Below the pieces are notes generated by a model. That model was not told where the DNA came from. It saw nothing but the letters and a program-made list of their open reading frames with translations, and did no database searches. Positions 53,392 to 64,000 of a DNA stretch of 64,000 bases are shown piece by piece. Source of the stretch: Prochlorococcus sp. AG-363-N16. GTDB lineage: Bacteria > Cyanobacteriota > Cyanobacteriia > PCC-6307 > Cyanobiaceae. The stretch spans positions 62,001 through 126,000 of the forward strand of contig QCFW01000004.1 in assembly GCA_003280135.1 (NCBI GenBank). Direction: 5' to 3'. The first letter of the stretch is position 1; each line of letters starts with the position of its first letter. Made by a program: the position numbers and the translations under genes.

Positions 53392-53709
53392 TTAAGAAAA
53401 AGAAGTTCCTATACCTAAAAGAATGGAGGCCCCCACTATTCTCATATCGGTGTCGTTTATGTCTTTTAATGCGTTAAAGTTTTTTCCATTTAAAGACAGT
53501 ACGTTTTTTATAAGTCCAAGACTTACTAAAAGACATACTACAAATAAAAATAGTATAGAAAAATCAAATGCATAGTCACCGGTGATCATATTTAAAAGTG
53601 AGTCTGTGATCTCACCGTCTGCATCTGTCCTTGCAAGGGCTATATAAATCGTTAAAGCGGAGGAAAGGAAATACAGTACTCTCTCAAGCAAAATACGAAA
53701 AGACTTCAT
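53392..53709 (-). CDS. hypothetical membrane protein
   Basis: 105 aa, three hydrophobic segments. Confidence 0.6.
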   Translation of the reverse strand: MKSFRILLERVLYFLSSALTIYIALARTDADGEITDSLLNMITGDYAFDFSILFLFVVCLLVSLGLIKNVLSLNGKNFNALKDINDTDMRIVGASILLGIGTSFS

Positions 53710-54063
53710 AAAAGTTTGAATTTTTGGATGTATAAATCTTAGTAAAAGAAAGAAGCAATAGACATTCGCAACAATTAAATGTCATATTCCAGTTGAGTTT
53801 AAGTCATTTATTTAGAAACGGGATTTAATTCAATTAAAAGAAATAACGACTCAAAGCGCTAGTTTATTAGGATTGTTAGAAAAAACAACTTTTACGAAAC
53901 CCTCTAAAAACTAAGGAAAAAATGAATCAAAAGACTCTCTAAATAAGCTCCACCGTAAGTAATAAGAGTTTTAAAGAAAATTTAAAAGTATTTTTTTTAA
54001 ATCACCCTATGAGGCTGTATAATTAGGGAACAAGCAATGTTCACAATCTAAGCTTTCATAATT

Positions 54064-54261
54064 ATGGCAAAGAAAGGCACAAGGATAGTTGTCACCTTAG
54101 AGTGTACAGAATGCCGCACTACTCCAGCCTCAGAGAAACGCTCTCCTGGTGTATCAAGATACACAACTGAAAAAAACCGAAGAAATACTACTGAAAGGTT
54201 GGAGCTCAAGAAGTTCTGCCCTCAGCTTAATAAGATGACTATTCATAAGGAAATTAAATAA
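54064..54261 (+). CDS. rpmG: 50S ribosomal protein L33
   Basis: [65 protein letters not shown]. Confidence 0.98.
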   Translation: MAKKGTRIVVTLECTECRTTPASEKRSPGVSRYTTEKNRRNTTERLELKKFCPQLNKMTIHKEIK

Positions 54262-54678
54262 TTAGACAACAGCTAACTTTTCTTATATAAGGGCTTTTGT
54301 TCAAAAAATAAATATATATTTAAGCTTTTTCTTTCAGCATTTATGATTAAAATATAATTTTTATTAGGAATCTTTATACTTTTATATTTTATAAGTAACT
54401 TAGTATTTAGCTTAGATTTTTAATTATTTTATCTATTATCTAAGCTGAAATCATTAACAATATAGTTAAAAGATCATGGGTATATATTTTTTTAGGCGAA
54501 TAAATATTCGTATAAAATATATCACGCTTCTGAACATGAGCTCCCATTGTTTCGAATATTCTTTCAATTACATCATAGAAATTCAACAATTGAGCTAGGA
54601 CTAAGATAATTACTTTTTTTTATTAAGGTTTTCACTATTTATTAGATGAAATATTACAAAACCATTTAATCTTCAAGA

Positions 54679-54885
54679 TTAAATGGATTGATAGAAGCTA
54701 TTTTTAGTTTTATTTGCTAATTCAATCACCGATATTTCATAAATAGGTTTTATTGACATAAATACTTTTTTATTAGGATTTGGATCATTACAGTTAACAA
54801 TATTAATGATTATTTTAACTGCATCAACAATATAGATTAGTTTCTTTAATTCTTTATAATTTTTACAATGGGAATAAATTAACAA
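54679..54885 (-). pseudogene. remnant of an SDR nucleotide-sugar epimerase/decarboxylase C-terminus
   Basis: LIYIVDAVKIIINIVN...PIYEISVIELANKTKN resembles the YVDDVVDAIIKI...NIGNPxExSIxELAxxI block of the family. Confidence 0.45.
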
Positions 54886-54980
54886 ATTATACTCGTTTAT
54901 TTCTTTTAATGAGTCATTGAGAATTTTCCCTATAAAGACATTCTAACCTGTTATTAGTATTGTTTGATAATTTCATTTTT

Positions 54981-56015
54981 TCATACGTATGCTTTGAAAA
55001 TAGAAAGATTTTTCAGTAGATTGAAAGTTTCTTCTAAATTCAATCTGTATGTATTATGAGAATTATAGTCAGGTTGAGAGTATTCTATTTTTGCCATATT
55101 ATATCCTTTTTCACAGTATTTCTCATAATTCATATCACGTGAATCAGCTTTAACTCTAAAATATTTTGAATGTTCTTCTGCATTAGCACGTTCTTCGGAA
55201 CTTAATAATGACTCATATAACTTTTCTCCATGCCTGGTTCCTATTAAGCTTATACTATGGTCTTCTTTTGACATGATTTTAAGAATTGATTGAGCAATAG
55301 TCATTACAGTAGATGCTGGTGATTTCTGAACAAATATATCTCCGTTATTACCCTTTTTGAAAGCATGTAGTAGAAGGTCTATTGAGTCATCTAATGACAT
55401 CATGAATCTAGTCATCTCAGGATTAGTTATTGTAATAGGTTTATTTGTAGTAATTTGATCAATAAATAAAGGAATTACTGAACCTCTTGAAGCCATAACA
55501 TTGCCATACCTAGTGCAACATATAGTTGTTTTGGAACCTTCTAAATTACGACTTGAAGCAATCATTACTTTCTCCATCATTGCCTTGCTAAGACCCATAG
55601 CATTTATCGGATAAACTGCTTTATCTGTACTAAGGCATACTACTTTTGAGACATTTCTGTTTACAGCTGCTTTGATTACATTTTCAGTTCCTACAACATT
55701 TGTCTTAAATGCCTGCATAGGGTAGAACTCACAAGAGGGAACTTGCTTTAATGCAGCAGCATGAAAAACAAGGTCCACATCTTTCATTGCATAGTCAACA
55801 CTTTCAAAATCTCTAACATCTCCAAGATAGAATTTTAATTTTCTGTCGTTATATTGCTTACGCATATCATCTTGTTTTTTTTCATCTCGGCTAAAGATCT
55901 TGATACTTGAAATCTCTGAATGAAGGAACCTTCTTAGAATGGCATTACCGAAATAACCAGTGCCTCCAGTTATTAACAAGTTCTTACCTTTAAACATTTC
56001 CTCCTTACCAATCAA
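54981..56015 (-). CDS. UDP-GlcNAc 4,6-dehydratase/epimerase-like (CapE/FnlA/WbjB type)
   Basis: LLITGGTGYFGNAILRRFL, HAAALKQVPSCEFYPMQAFKTNVVGTENV, STDKAVYPINAMGLSKAMMEK, C-terminal EHSKYFRVKADSRDMNYEKY. Confidence 0.9.
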   Translation of the reverse strand: MIGKEEMFKGKNLLITGGTGYFGNAILRRFLHSEISSIKIFSRDEKKQDDMRKQYNDRKLKFYLGDVRDFESVDYAMKDVDLVFHAAALKQVPSCEFYPMQAFKTNVVGTENVIKAAVNRNVSKVVCLSTDKAVYPINAMGLSKAMMEKVMIASSRNLEGSKTTICCTRYGNVMASRGSVIPLFIDQITTNKPITITNPEMTRFMMSLDDSIDLLLHAFKKGNNGDIFVQKSPASTVMTIAQSILKIMSKEDHSISLIGTRHGEKLYESLLSSEERANAEEHSKYFRVKADSRDMNYEKYCEKGYNMAKIEYSQPDYNSHNTYRLNLEETFNLLKNLSIFKAYV

Positions 56016-56401
56016 CCATTACTATATTATATGATTTAATTTTATCAATAAATTTAATTATAATTTTTTGATTTTATATATGAACCTTTTGTAAGTTATA
56101 GTTATATTTCCAGATCGAATCAACCTACTCTATCCCATAATTACAATAGTATAGTTATTAATATCAGAAAGAATATTTAAAATGAAAAAGCTCACTATTA
56201 AAGATTCCTATGTACAAGTTTTAGTGATAAGCAATATATTTAATTAAATTATTACTTTTATACCATATTACCGAGTTAACTCTTTTTAAAGATTAGTTGG
56301 ATTGCATCAATGCATAAAGTATCTAGATGCTTTCAAAATATTGCATTTTTACAAGCTTTAAATCATTTGATAATAATTCAATATTTTTAATATATTAAAC
56401 T

Positions 56402-56641
56402 TCACCAATAAGGATCAATTGCTAACTCAACATCAAGCGACTTTGCATTGCTCTTTTCAATTTTGCTTATGCATGCTCTTATTATATTGCCATTAACTTC
56501 AATCTCACAAGCTCCACAACTTCCACTTAAGCAACCTGTTGGTATTGATAAACCTGCTTTTTTTGCTTCAATTAACCAAAAACTACCTTCTTCGCTATAG
56601 GAGCATGATCCATTTGGCCAATTAATCTTTACTTTATTCAT
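56402..56641 (-). CDS. 2Fe-2S ferredoxin-like protein
   Basis: PTGCLSGSCGACEIEVNG and a later Cys at RACIS. Confidence 0.88.
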   Translation of the reverse strand: MNKVKINWPNGSCSYSEEGSFWLIEAKKAGLSIPTGCLSGSCGACEIEVNGNIIRACISKIEKSNAKSLDVELAIDPYW

Positions 56642-58167
56642 AAAAATAATTTGTTAAATTTATTGATATCTATATAATTTCCAAACGCATCTACAAGTTT
56701 TTTTATTATTACTTTTCTTTTAAAATGATAATCTATATTATTGAATTTAATAGGTGCAAGCTTTTTATTTTTTCTGAGTTCATTTATCCATAATGTTCGC
56801 CATTCTCCATTGTCTAAAATACCATGTAAATAAGTTCCGGATATATTCCCAGAGGAACCATTTTTTAAACTCCAACCAAGTGATTGGTCTGCAAAAATAG
56901 AATTAATACTTTCATTACTATTTAATAATTTACTAACTCCTCTATGTAATTCAAATCCGTTTACGTTTGTGATAGCTGGCCAAATGGCCTTTACTTGTCG
57001 TTGTTTTGATAATTTTTTCTTAGTAAAAGTTGTTTGTATCGGTAATAAGTTCAACCCTTTATATTTACTTCCATGTGCTCTCATTATGTCATCGCTTTCT
57101 AGGTATAATGGGTCTTCTAGAACTTCGCCCAGCATTTGCATACCTCCACATATACCTAAAATAGATCCCCCTTTATTAGCATAATCATTTATTTTTTGCG
57201 CTGTTCCGCTTTTTTTCAGTATTTCTAGATCCTTTAGGGTTTGTTTGCTTCCTGGAATTATTAGAGCATCTGGAGTGCCTATTAACTCTCCAGGATTTAT
57301 CCAAGTTAGTTTGACATCTTTCTCGCTTTCAAGTGGCTCAAGGTCTGAATAATTACTCAGATGATTTAGCTTTAAAACTCCTATTTCTAAATCTGCATTA
57401 CTTTTATTTTGTTTTTCTCTAGTTACTAGATCTAATGAGTCCTCTGCTGGAAAAAGTTCTGGAAGCCAAGGCATAACTCCTAGGACCGGGATATTTGTTT
57501 TTTCTTCTATCCACTTGCGGCCACTATCAAAAAGGGATAAATCTCCTCTGAACTTATTTATGATTATTCCTTTAATGAGTTTTTTTTCGTTCGGTTTAAG
57601 TAATTCAAGTGTTCCTATCAATTGAGCAAAAACCCCACCTCTTTCTATATCAGCTACTAAGATACAATTTGCTTTTAGATGTTTAGCCAGACGCAAGTTC
57701 GTCAGATCTTTGTGCTGAAGGTTGACTTCTACAGGGCTTCCTGCTCCTTCAATAATTAATCTTCCTTCTGGGTAAAGCTTATTGATTTTTTTTAATCCCT
57801 TAGTAATTGCATCCCAACCTGAAGAAAAATATTCCTCGTAGTAATTTTGAGCTTTTGTAACACCGATACTTTTACCTAAATGAACTATTTCGCTAATGCA
57901 GTCACCCTGAGGCTTTATAAGTACAGGATTCATTAAGCAAATTGGATCAATTTCTGCCGCCCAAGCCTGAAAAACTTGCGAATAAGCCATCTCCCCTCCA
58001 TTTTTATCTATCCAAGCGTTATTACTCATGTTTTGTCCTTTAAAGGGCACTGCAAATTCTCCATTTCCTTTTAAGAAACCACAGATAGCAGCTGTTAATA
58101 AAGACTTACCAGACCCACTAGAAGTGCCAAGTATCATTATTGGAGTTGGTCCTAAATGACTCTTCAC
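56638..58167 (-). CDS. cobQ: cobyric acid synthase
   Basis: PIMILGTSSGSGKSLLTAAICGFL, NNAWIDKNGGEMAYSQVFQAWAA, GICGGMQMLGE. Confidence 0.96.
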   Translation of the reverse strand: MKSHLGPTPIMILGTSSGSGKSLLTAAICGFLKGNGEFAVPFKGQNMSNNAWIDKNGGEMAYSQVFQAWAAEIDPICLMNPVLIKPQGDCISEIVHLGKSIGVTKAQNYYEEYFSSGWDAITKGLKKINKLYPEGRLIIEGAGSPVEVNLQHKDLTNLRLAKHLKANCILVADIERGGVFAQLIGTLELLKPNEKKLIKGIIINKFRGDLSLFDSGRKWIEEKTNIPVLGVMPWLPELFPAEDSLDLVTREKQNKSNADLEIGVLKLNHLSNYSDLEPLESEKDVKLTWINPGELIGTPDALIIPGSKQTLKDLEILKKSGTAQKINDYANKGGSILGICGGMQMLGEVLEDPLYLESDDIMRAHGSKYKGLNLLPIQTTFTKKKLSKQRQVKAIWPAITNVNGFELHRGVSKLLNSNESINSIFADQSLGWSLKNGSSGNISGTYLHGILDNGEWRTLWINELRKNKKLAPIKFNNIDYHFKRKVIIKKLVDAFGNYIDINKFNKLFL

Positions 58168-58550
58168 TAAATTATGGAAATACGTGTAAAGAAGTTTTTT
58201 ATCCTTTCAAAAAATAGTCCATTATTATTTGCTAATGCAGGATTATTCTCAATAATCTTTCTGCCTAATGGAGTAAGGCGAATTTTGGAAGTTAATCCCT
58301 GACCGTCTACTTCTCTTCTTAATACCCCAATGATAATTAACCACTCAAAAGTTTTTTCTAGATTTTCCTTGTCTGAAAACCATTTCTTGTAATTAGAGGA
58401 GTATCTTTTTCTGAATTCAAAAACTTGGCCAGCATTTAAACCATTTTTTTTTGCATCATCATAAAAATTTAAATTTAATGGGAGACATTTAATTGCTCTG
58501 GTAGCTCTTTTCGTGATTTTGTTATCAATTAATTCCATATAGAAATCCAA
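58167..58550 (-). CDS. conserved cyanobacterial protein (Npun_F0494-like)
   Basis: 127 aa, winged-helix-like composition, upstream of cobQ. Confidence 0.55.
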   Translation of the reverse strand: MDFYMELIDNKITKRATRAIKCLPLNLNFYDDAKKNGLNAGQVFEFRKRYSSNYKKWFSDKENLEKTFEWLIIIGVLRREVDGQGLTSKIRLTPLGRKIIENNPALANNNGLFFERIKNFFTRISII

Positions 58551-58611
58551 TTAAACTGACTTCTGTTTTATTTAATGCCAGTCTATATATATAAGAAATA
58601 TTTTTTCTATT

Positions 58612-59238
58612 GTGTTGATTTTAGCTTCTGCTTCGAAAGCTCGTAAGAAATTACTTGAGCAGGCAGGTATTGAACATAAGGTAATGCCTGCAAATATATC
58701 CGAAGATGATTCTTGCTTGGATTCTGTTGAAGAAATAGTCCAGAAGCTCGCTAATGAAAAGGCTGAGTCTATTGCGAGAGAAATTAGCTATGAAAATTCT
58801 GCTGATCGCTTGGAAAATAAATTTTCAGCGGTTTTGGGATGCGATTCCTTGTTTGACTTTAATGGAGCTGTATATGGAAAACCAAGAAACGAGGAAGAGG
58901 CTTTTGAGAGATGGAGGAAAATGTCTGGATCTTATGGATTTATTAATACTGGTCATTGTTTAATTTATAAGAATCATTTATCCAATAACTCTAGATTGAA
59001 TGAATTCAATGCATTCGAGACTATTGTTATAAGAACAAAAGTGACTTTCTCTCAACTAACTGATTTGGAAATTGAAAAATATATAGATACTAAAGAGCCT
59101 TTTCAATGCGCAGGAGGCTTTGCTATTGAAGGAGGTGCTGGATTGTTTATTGATAGTATTGAAGGATGTTTTAGTAACGTAATAGGTTTGAGCTTGCCTT
59201 GGTTAAGAAATACATTAAAAAAAATACAAATTAGTTAG
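58612..59238 (+). CDS. maf: Maf-family nucleotide pyrophosphatase
   Basis: LILASASKARKKLLEQAGIEHKV, VLGCDSLF, GKPRNEEEAFERWRKMSG, CAGGFAIEG. Confidence 0.95.
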   Translation: MLILASASKARKKLLEQAGIEHKVMPANISEDDSCLDSVEEIVQKLANEKAESIAREISYENSADRLENKFSAVLGCDSLFDFNGAVYGKPRNEEEAFERWRKMSGSYGFINTGHCLIYKNHLSNNSRLNEFNAFETIVIRTKVTFSQLTDLEIEKYIDTKEPFQCAGGFAIEGGAGLFIDSIEGCFSNVIGLSLPWLRNTLKKIQIS

Positions 59239-59263
59239 GTTTAATAAATTTATTGCAAAAAAA

Positions 59264-59296
59264 AATCCCCCAACATTGAAGTTGAGGGATTTTTTT
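59264..59296. terminator. bidirectional Rho-independent terminator between maf and psbC
   Basis: AATCCCCCAAC-attgaa-GTTGAGGGATT stem flanked by A and T runs. Confidence 0.9.
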
Positions 59297-59307
59297 TAAT
59301 GTATTTT

Positions 59308-60690
59308 TTAGTCTAAATCAGGCATTGATACTGCAGGTTCGTTCTTGCGATCGAGACCTTTCTCAAAGCCACCAGCAGCAGCTCTTGCTCTTCCTGCGTG
59401 CCATAAATGGCCAATGAATGTAAACCATCCAAGGAAGAATTGTGCTGCAGCAAGCCACTGACGAAGGTTAACGAAGTTAACAGCATTAGGCTCAGTAATA
59501 ATTCCACCAACAGAGTTAATAGAAGCATTAGGAGCATGTGTCATGTATTCAGCGGCTCTACGAATTTGCCATGGTTGAATGTCATTTTGGATTTTGTCCA
59601 AACTCAAACCATTTTCTCCTCTTAGGGGCTCTAGCCAAGGACCTCTAAAGTCCCAGAAACGCATAGTTTCACCACCAAAGATTATTTCTCCTGTAGGAGA
59701 ACGCATTAGATACTTACCAAGTCCTGTTGGACCCATAGTTGTACCAACATTTGCACCTATTCTTTGGTCTCTGACGAGGAAAGTGAAACTTTGTGCCTGA
59801 GATGCTTCTGCATTTGTAGGCCCATAGAATTCTGATGGGTAAGCAGTGTTATTGAACCATACAAATACGGAGGCATAGAAACTAGCAACGCAAATTCCAC
59901 CTAATGCATAGCTTAGTAAAGCTTCTCCATTCCAAATGAAGGCTCTTCTGGCCCAACCAAATGGCTTGGTTTGCATGTGGAAGTGACCACCTATTAATTC
60001 AATGATCCCTACGTAGTAGTGGCCTCCAACTATGTCCTCTACTGAATTAACTCCAACCATATTTCCACCGCCACCCCAGGGTGTTTGGAAAAGGTATCCA
60101 AATATGATTCCTGGATCAGTTGTTGGGGTAATCAACCTAACTTCGCCTCCACCTGGTGCCCAAGTGTCATAAAGACCTCCTAGGAATTGCCAGTTGATTG
60201 CAAATAAAACAGCTCCTAATCCAAGTACACACAAATGACGTCCAAGAATGGTTGTCATTTGGTCTTTGTCTCTCCAATCTGTTGAGAAGAATGGGAACTC
60301 TTCTTCTAATTTTTCTGGACCTGCAAGGGAATGGTAAATGCCACCAAAACCTAATACAGCAGAAGCCACAAGGTGAATAACACCTGCTTGGAAATAAGGC
60401 ATTACGTCTATGACTTCACCACCTGGTCCAATACCATAGCCAAACATGGCCACGTGGGGCATAAGGATTAGCCCTTGCTCCCACATTGGTTTGTCAAAGG
60501 TGAAATGGCTTACTTCATAAAGCATCATTGCGCCTGCCCAAAAGACCATAAGACCTGTATGGGCGATGTGAGCACCAAGTAATTTGCCAGAAAGATTAAT
60601 TAGACGAGCATTGCCTACATACCAGGCATAACCAGTCTCCTCAATACTTTGGTTTGGAGCTTTTAATAGATTATTAAAGGGCGTTTCCAC
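59308..60690 (-). CDS. psbC: photosystem II CP43 chlorophyll protein
   Basis: [48 protein letters not shown] start at 60690 is the conserved cyanobacterial start. Confidence 0.98.
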   Translation of the reverse strand: METPFNNLLKAPNQSIEETGYAWYVGNARLINLSGKLLGAHIAHTGLMVFWAGAMMLYEVSHFTFDKPMWEQGLILMPHVAMFGYGIGPGGEVIDVMPYFQAGVIHLVASAVLGFGGIYHSLAGPEKLEEEFPFFSTDWRDKDQMTTILGRHLCVLGLGAVLFAINWQFLGGLYDTWAPGGGEVRLITPTTDPGIIFGYLFQTPWGGGGNMVGVNSVEDIVGGHYYVGIIELIGGHFHMQTKPFGWARRAFIWNGEALLSYALGGICVASFYASVFVWFNNTAYPSEFYGPTNAEASQAQSFTFLVRDQRIGANVGTTMGPTGLGKYLMRSPTGEIIFGGETMRFWDFRGPWLEPLRGENGLSLDKIQNDIQPWQIRRAAEYMTHAPNASINSVGGIITEPNAVNFVNLRQWLAAAQFFLGWFTFIGHLWHAGRARAAAGGFEKGLDRKNEPAVSMPDLD

Positions 60691-61750
60691 GTGGGAGTAC
60701 CTCCTCAGGGAATACAAAGTTTTCGTGCGGTTGGTCCACAGAAGACATCCAAGCTCTCATACCTTCATTTAAAAGTATGTTTTTGGTATAGAACGTTTCA
60801 AATTCTGGATCTTCTGCAGCTCTAATCTCTTGGCTGACAAAATCATAAGCACGAAGGTTTAGAGCTAAACCAACAATTCCTATTGCTGCACACCACATAC
60901 CCATTACAGGTACGAAGAGCATCAAGAAATGTAAGAAGCGCTTGTTTGAAAATGCAATACCGAAAATCTGACTCCAGAAACGGTTTGCAGTAATCATTGA
61001 ATAAGTCTCTTCTTCTTGAGTTGGGTCAAAGCCTCTGAAAGTGGTGCTTTGAGCTGTAGAGCCTGTATAAATACTTGTGTCTTCATAGAGTGTGTTTTGA
61101 ACAGTTGCTCCATGAATTGCACATAACAGTGCTCCACCAAGGATTCCTGCCACACCCATCATGTGAAATGGGTTAAGAGTGATGTTATGAAATCCTTGAA
61201 TAAACAGAATGAATCTGAAAATTGCCGCAACACCAAATGATGGTGCAAAGAACCAGCTGTGTTGACCTAATGGATATATAAGGAAGCAAGCACAGAAAAC
61301 TGCTATTACAGCAGAAAATGCAAGAGCGTTGTAAGGACGAATGCCTACAAGACGAGCAATCTCAAACTGACGGAGCATAAAGCCAATGAGGCTGAAGACT
61401 CCATGGAGAGCAACAAAATTCCATAGCCCACCAAGCTGAAGCCAACGAACAAAACTTCCTTGAGCCTCTGGACCCCAGAGGAAAAGAAGACTATGTCCCA
61501 TTGCATCGCCAGGAGTACTAACTGCTGCAGTAAGGAAATTACATCCTTCTAGATAAGAGCTGGCTACACCATGCGTGTACCAGGAAGTTACGAAGGTTGT
61601 GCCTACAAACCAACCACCAATTGCCAAATAGGCAGTTGGGAATAGAAGAAGACCAGACCAACCAACAAATACGAATCGGTCGCGCTTAAGCCAGTCATCG
61701 AGGACGTCAAACCATCCTCTTTCTTGGGCGCCACCAACAGCGATCGTCAT
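60674..61750 (-). CDS. psbD: photosystem II D2 protein
   Basis: Full-length D2: [26 protein letters not shown]...[15 protein letters not shown]. Confidence 0.99.
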   Translation of the reverse strand: MTIAVGGAQERGWFDVLDDWLKRDRFVFVGWSGLLLFPTAYLAIGGWFVGTTFVTSWYTHGVASSYLEGCNFLTAAVSTPGDAMGHSLLFLWGPEAQGSFVRWLQLGGLWNFVALHGVFSLIGFMLRQFEIARLVGIRPYNALAFSAVIAVFCACFLIYPLGQHSWFFAPSFGVAAIFRFILFIQGFHNITLNPFHMMGVAGILGGALLCAIHGATVQNTLYEDTSIYTGSTAQSTTFRGFDPTQEEETYSMITANRFWSQIFGIAFSNKRFLHFLMLFVPVMGMWCAAIGIVGLALNLRAYDFVSQEIRAAEDPEFETFYTKNILLNEGMRAWMSSVDQPHENFVFPEEVLPRGNAL

Positions 61751-61917
61751 GAGAGGAACGTTGCTGAGGTTTTTGGGATACGACGAGACTTTAACAATTT
61801 CGAAACCCTATCGGGTAAAAATCTTCATAGATGAAATCCCTTGTTGTATTGCTAATCAATCAAAAATGTATTTTTTTTGGTTTTTAATAGCTATTTCTGA
61901 GACAATGAATTCAGTTT

Positions 61918-62505
61918 ATGCAAGTCATGGCAATCGATTCTCAGGATCGTCCTATTGAGGCGAATTCATCAGACACCTATCTTGAACAAATTATTAAAGG
62001 TTCTAGAAAATTTTCAAATTATGTTGTTTCCACAATGCTGACCATTGGAGGAATTGGTTTTTTACTTGCTTCAATATCGAGTTACTTTGGGAAAGATCTT
62101 TTGCCATTAGGAAAACCTTCTACTTTGATCTTTGTTCCTCAAGGTCTAGTAATGGGTTTATATGGCATAGCAGCTTCTCTATTGGCTATTTATCTTTGGA
62201 GCCTTGTTTCTGTTGATTTTGGTTCTGGTGTGAATACATTTGATAAAAAGACTGGGATTTTATTTCTTTCAAGAAGGGCATACTTTAAAGAGATCTTGGT
62301 CGAGATACCTATCAAAGATATTCAGTCAGTCAAGATGGATATAAAGGAAGGTTTTAATGCTAGAAGAAGAATTTGTTTGAAAGTTAAAGGTCGAAAGGAT
62401 ATACCAATTACAGGGACTGGATCGCCTCAACCTCTTTTGCAACTAGAGCAAGAGGCTGCTCAACTAGCAAGGTTTCTTGAAGTTAATTTAGAAGGTTTAA
62501 CTTGA
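61918..62505 (+). CDS. ycf4: photosystem I assembly protein Ycf4
   Basis: GSRKFSNYVVSTMLTIGGIGFLLASISSYFGKDLLP...FVPQGLVMGLYGIA. Confidence 0.97.
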   Translation: MQVMAIDSQDRPIEANSSDTYLEQIIKGSRKFSNYVVSTMLTIGGIGFLLASISSYFGKDLLPLGKPSTLIFVPQGLVMGLYGIAASLLAIYLWSLVSVDFGSGVNTFDKKTGILFLSRRAYFKEILVEIPIKDIQSVKMDIKEGFNARRRICLKVKGRKDIPITGTGSPQPLLQLEQEAAQLARFLEVNLEGLT

Positions 62506-62509
62506 AAAA

Positions 62510-63190
62510 ATGAAGTTATTGGGTGTAGGTAAATTATTTTTTTCTACCTTAATCGTTTCTATAGTCTTAGTTGGGTGTAAAAAATCTAGTAGAGATATTT
62601 CAAAAAGCTTTTGTTTTAATAAAGAATATAGCTGCATTGAAACCAAAAGAATTGTCGAAATAGAAACTAATAAAGGTAAATTTATTCTTGAATTAGACGG
62701 CAAGAATGCACCTGTGACCGTAGGTAATTTCTTGGATCTTGTTCAGAAGGGTGCTTACAATAAAACTCTATTTAATAGAGTAATTAGAGAACCAAAGCCA
62801 TACATTATTCAAGGTGGGGACCCTTTAAAACTTGTAAATAATTACAAGAGCAATATTTCTAAGGATCAAAATAGGATTAATCACAAATCAATCTATTCAC
62901 GCTTTATTCCGTTGGAAATTTCAGTAATGAATGAAGAAAGACCCCGCTATAATCAACTATTAGGAGCTAATTTTCATGAAAGAATAAAACTTAGACATGT
63001 TAAAGGATCTATATCTATGGCTAGGTCTGAGGCCTTGAACTCTGCAAGTTCACAGTTCTATTTCTCTCTTAAGAGTTTGCCTGAGTTGGATGGAAGATAT
63101 GCAGTTTTTGGAGAGGTAATTAAGGGATTTGATATCCTTAATTTGATTGAAGAAGGAGATTATATCTTAAATATAAATTTGACTAAATAA
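62510..63190 (+). CDS. cyclophilin-type peptidyl-prolyl isomerase, lipoprotein
   Basis: Lipobox LVGCKK; IETNKGKFILELDGKNAPVTVGNFLDLVQKGAYNKTLFNRVI. Confidence 0.93.
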   Translation: MKLLGVGKLFFSTLIVSIVLVGCKKSSRDISKSFCFNKEYSCIETKRIVEIETNKGKFILELDGKNAPVTVGNFLDLVQKGAYNKTLFNRVIREPKPYIIQGGDPLKLVNNYKSNISKDQNRINHKSIYSRFIPLEISVMNEERPRYNQLLGANFHERIKLRHVKGSISMARSEALNSASSQFYFSLKSLPELDGRYAVFGEVIKGFDILNLIEEGDYILNINLTK

Positions 63191-63214
63191 TTGATTTAAT
63201 AGTTTAAGTATTTG

Positions 63215-63745
63215 CTATGCAGGTAAGTTTTTTAGTAATGAAGTCGCTTTCAACATTTCAGTATTTACTCCAGAAGCTCTCTCAAGAGCAACTTTTCCAG
63301 TTCGTGCTATTTCAAGTATTCCATAAGGCTTTAAGAGTTTCTCGATGGCAACTAGCTTCCCAGGATCACCAACAACTTCAAGGGTAAGAGCTTGTTCTGA
63401 GACATCAACTACCTTTGCTCTGAAAACCTGAACCAAGTCTAAAATAAGTGACCTTTGGGTTTCTGTTGCGGATACTTTTAGAAGCATAAGTTCCCTTTCT
63501 ACAGCTGGTATAACAGATAGGTCGATAACATTTAGTACATTTATTAATTTATTTAGTTGTTTAGACATTTGTTGAAGGGTTTGATTATCCCCTTCGACAA
63601 CCATTGTGAGTCTAGAAGTTCCAGGGACTTCTGCTGGTCCAACAGCAAGACTTTCAATATTGAAACCCCTTCTAGCAAAAAGACCTGAAATGCGACTAAG
63701 AGCCCCTGATTGATCTTCTACTAGTACTGAAAGTGTGTGCTTCAT
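63215..63745 (-). CDS. ilvH: acetolactate synthase small subunit
   Basis: [39 protein letters not shown]. Confidence 0.98.
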   Translation of the reverse strand: MKHTLSVLVEDQSGALSRISGLFARRGFNIESLAVGPAEVPGTSRLTMVVEGDNQTLQQMSKQLNKLINVLNVIDLSVIPAVERELMLLKVSATETQRSLILDLVQVFRAKVVDVSEQALTLEVVGDPGKLVAIEKLLKPYGILEIARTGKVALERASGVNTEMLKATSLLKNLPA

Positions 63746-63764
63746 ACTTGATTAGATGCATTGA

Positions 63765-63962
63765 CTATGAATTAAGTCTCAACCAATTTATAACGCACTG
63801 ATTGAATTCATTTGGAGATTCATCATGAGGGCAATGACCTGTATTTTCAATGATAATTAATTTTATCCAATGGTACCTATTGATTAATCTTTTACCAATA
63901 TATAAAGGTACCAATTTGTCTTTTCTCCCCCATATAAGCAAAAAAGGAGGCCTTTCTGTCAT
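63765..63962 (-). CDS. alpha/beta hydrolase, C-terminal part (gene extends off the window)
   Basis: PPFLLIWGRKDKLVPLYIGKRL...ENTGHCPHDESPNEFNQCVINWL; frame continues upstream. Confidence 0.85.
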   Translation of the reverse strand: MTERPPFLLIWGRKDKLVPLYIGKRLINRYHWIKLIIIENTGHCPHDESPNEFNQCVINWLRLNS

Positions 63963-64000
63963 TTTTTCAAGGCAATTTAAGAGGAATGGTGCGGTATAAA

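Noticed and set aside
54507-54700. Possible CRISPR or short repeat array in AT-rich gaps
   Set aside because: No regularly spaced repeated units seen here or elsewhere in the window by eye.
59313-59537. 74-aa Leu-rich minus ORF and other ORFs within psbC/psbD
   Set aside because: Out-of-frame shadows of highly conserved photosystem genes.

Overview
64 kb of low-GC, gene-dense cyanobacterial chromosome. psbD/psbC, ycf4, ftsH, cobQ, an SLH-porin and the overall gene order point to a marine picocyanobacterium of Prochlorococcus type; this is inferred from gene content, with no database search run. Core blocks are 0.1-17.6 kb (ispF, larB, thiS/thiE, ribF, surE, pheS, nadK, cobL, ribD, ftsH, argF, lexA, LptD-like), 24-36.8 kb (rsmI, pnp, rpsN, rseP, serS, AAA, yidC, PH-domain, rnpA, rpmH, DUF2808, aroH, sppA) and 56.4-64 kb (ferredoxin, cobQ, maf, psbC, psbD, ycf4, PPIase, ilvH). 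These alternate with AT-rich accessory zones: 17.6-22.8 kb (sugar epimerases, lipid-carrier sugar transferase, tRNA-Ala), 37.8-44.9 kb (glycan assembly), 46.5-51.4 kb (arylsulfotransferase-like and sulfotransferase island with several decayed genes) and 54.3-56.4 kb (orphan nucleotide-sugar dehydratase with an epimerase remnant). The best candidate for an under-described system is a translationally coupled operon at 48.8-50.6 kb: truncated ASST-like, YIGPGMGGG membrane peptide, membrane protein, sulfotransferase. It faces a complete paralogous ASST-like gene at 47.2 kb. I also recovered several ORFs missing from the supplied track: rpmH, a 27-aa membrane peptide, two ATGA-coupled mini-ORF pairs and other small ORFs. 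I found pseudogenes visible only when frames are joined, and a probable LexA operator at lexA.
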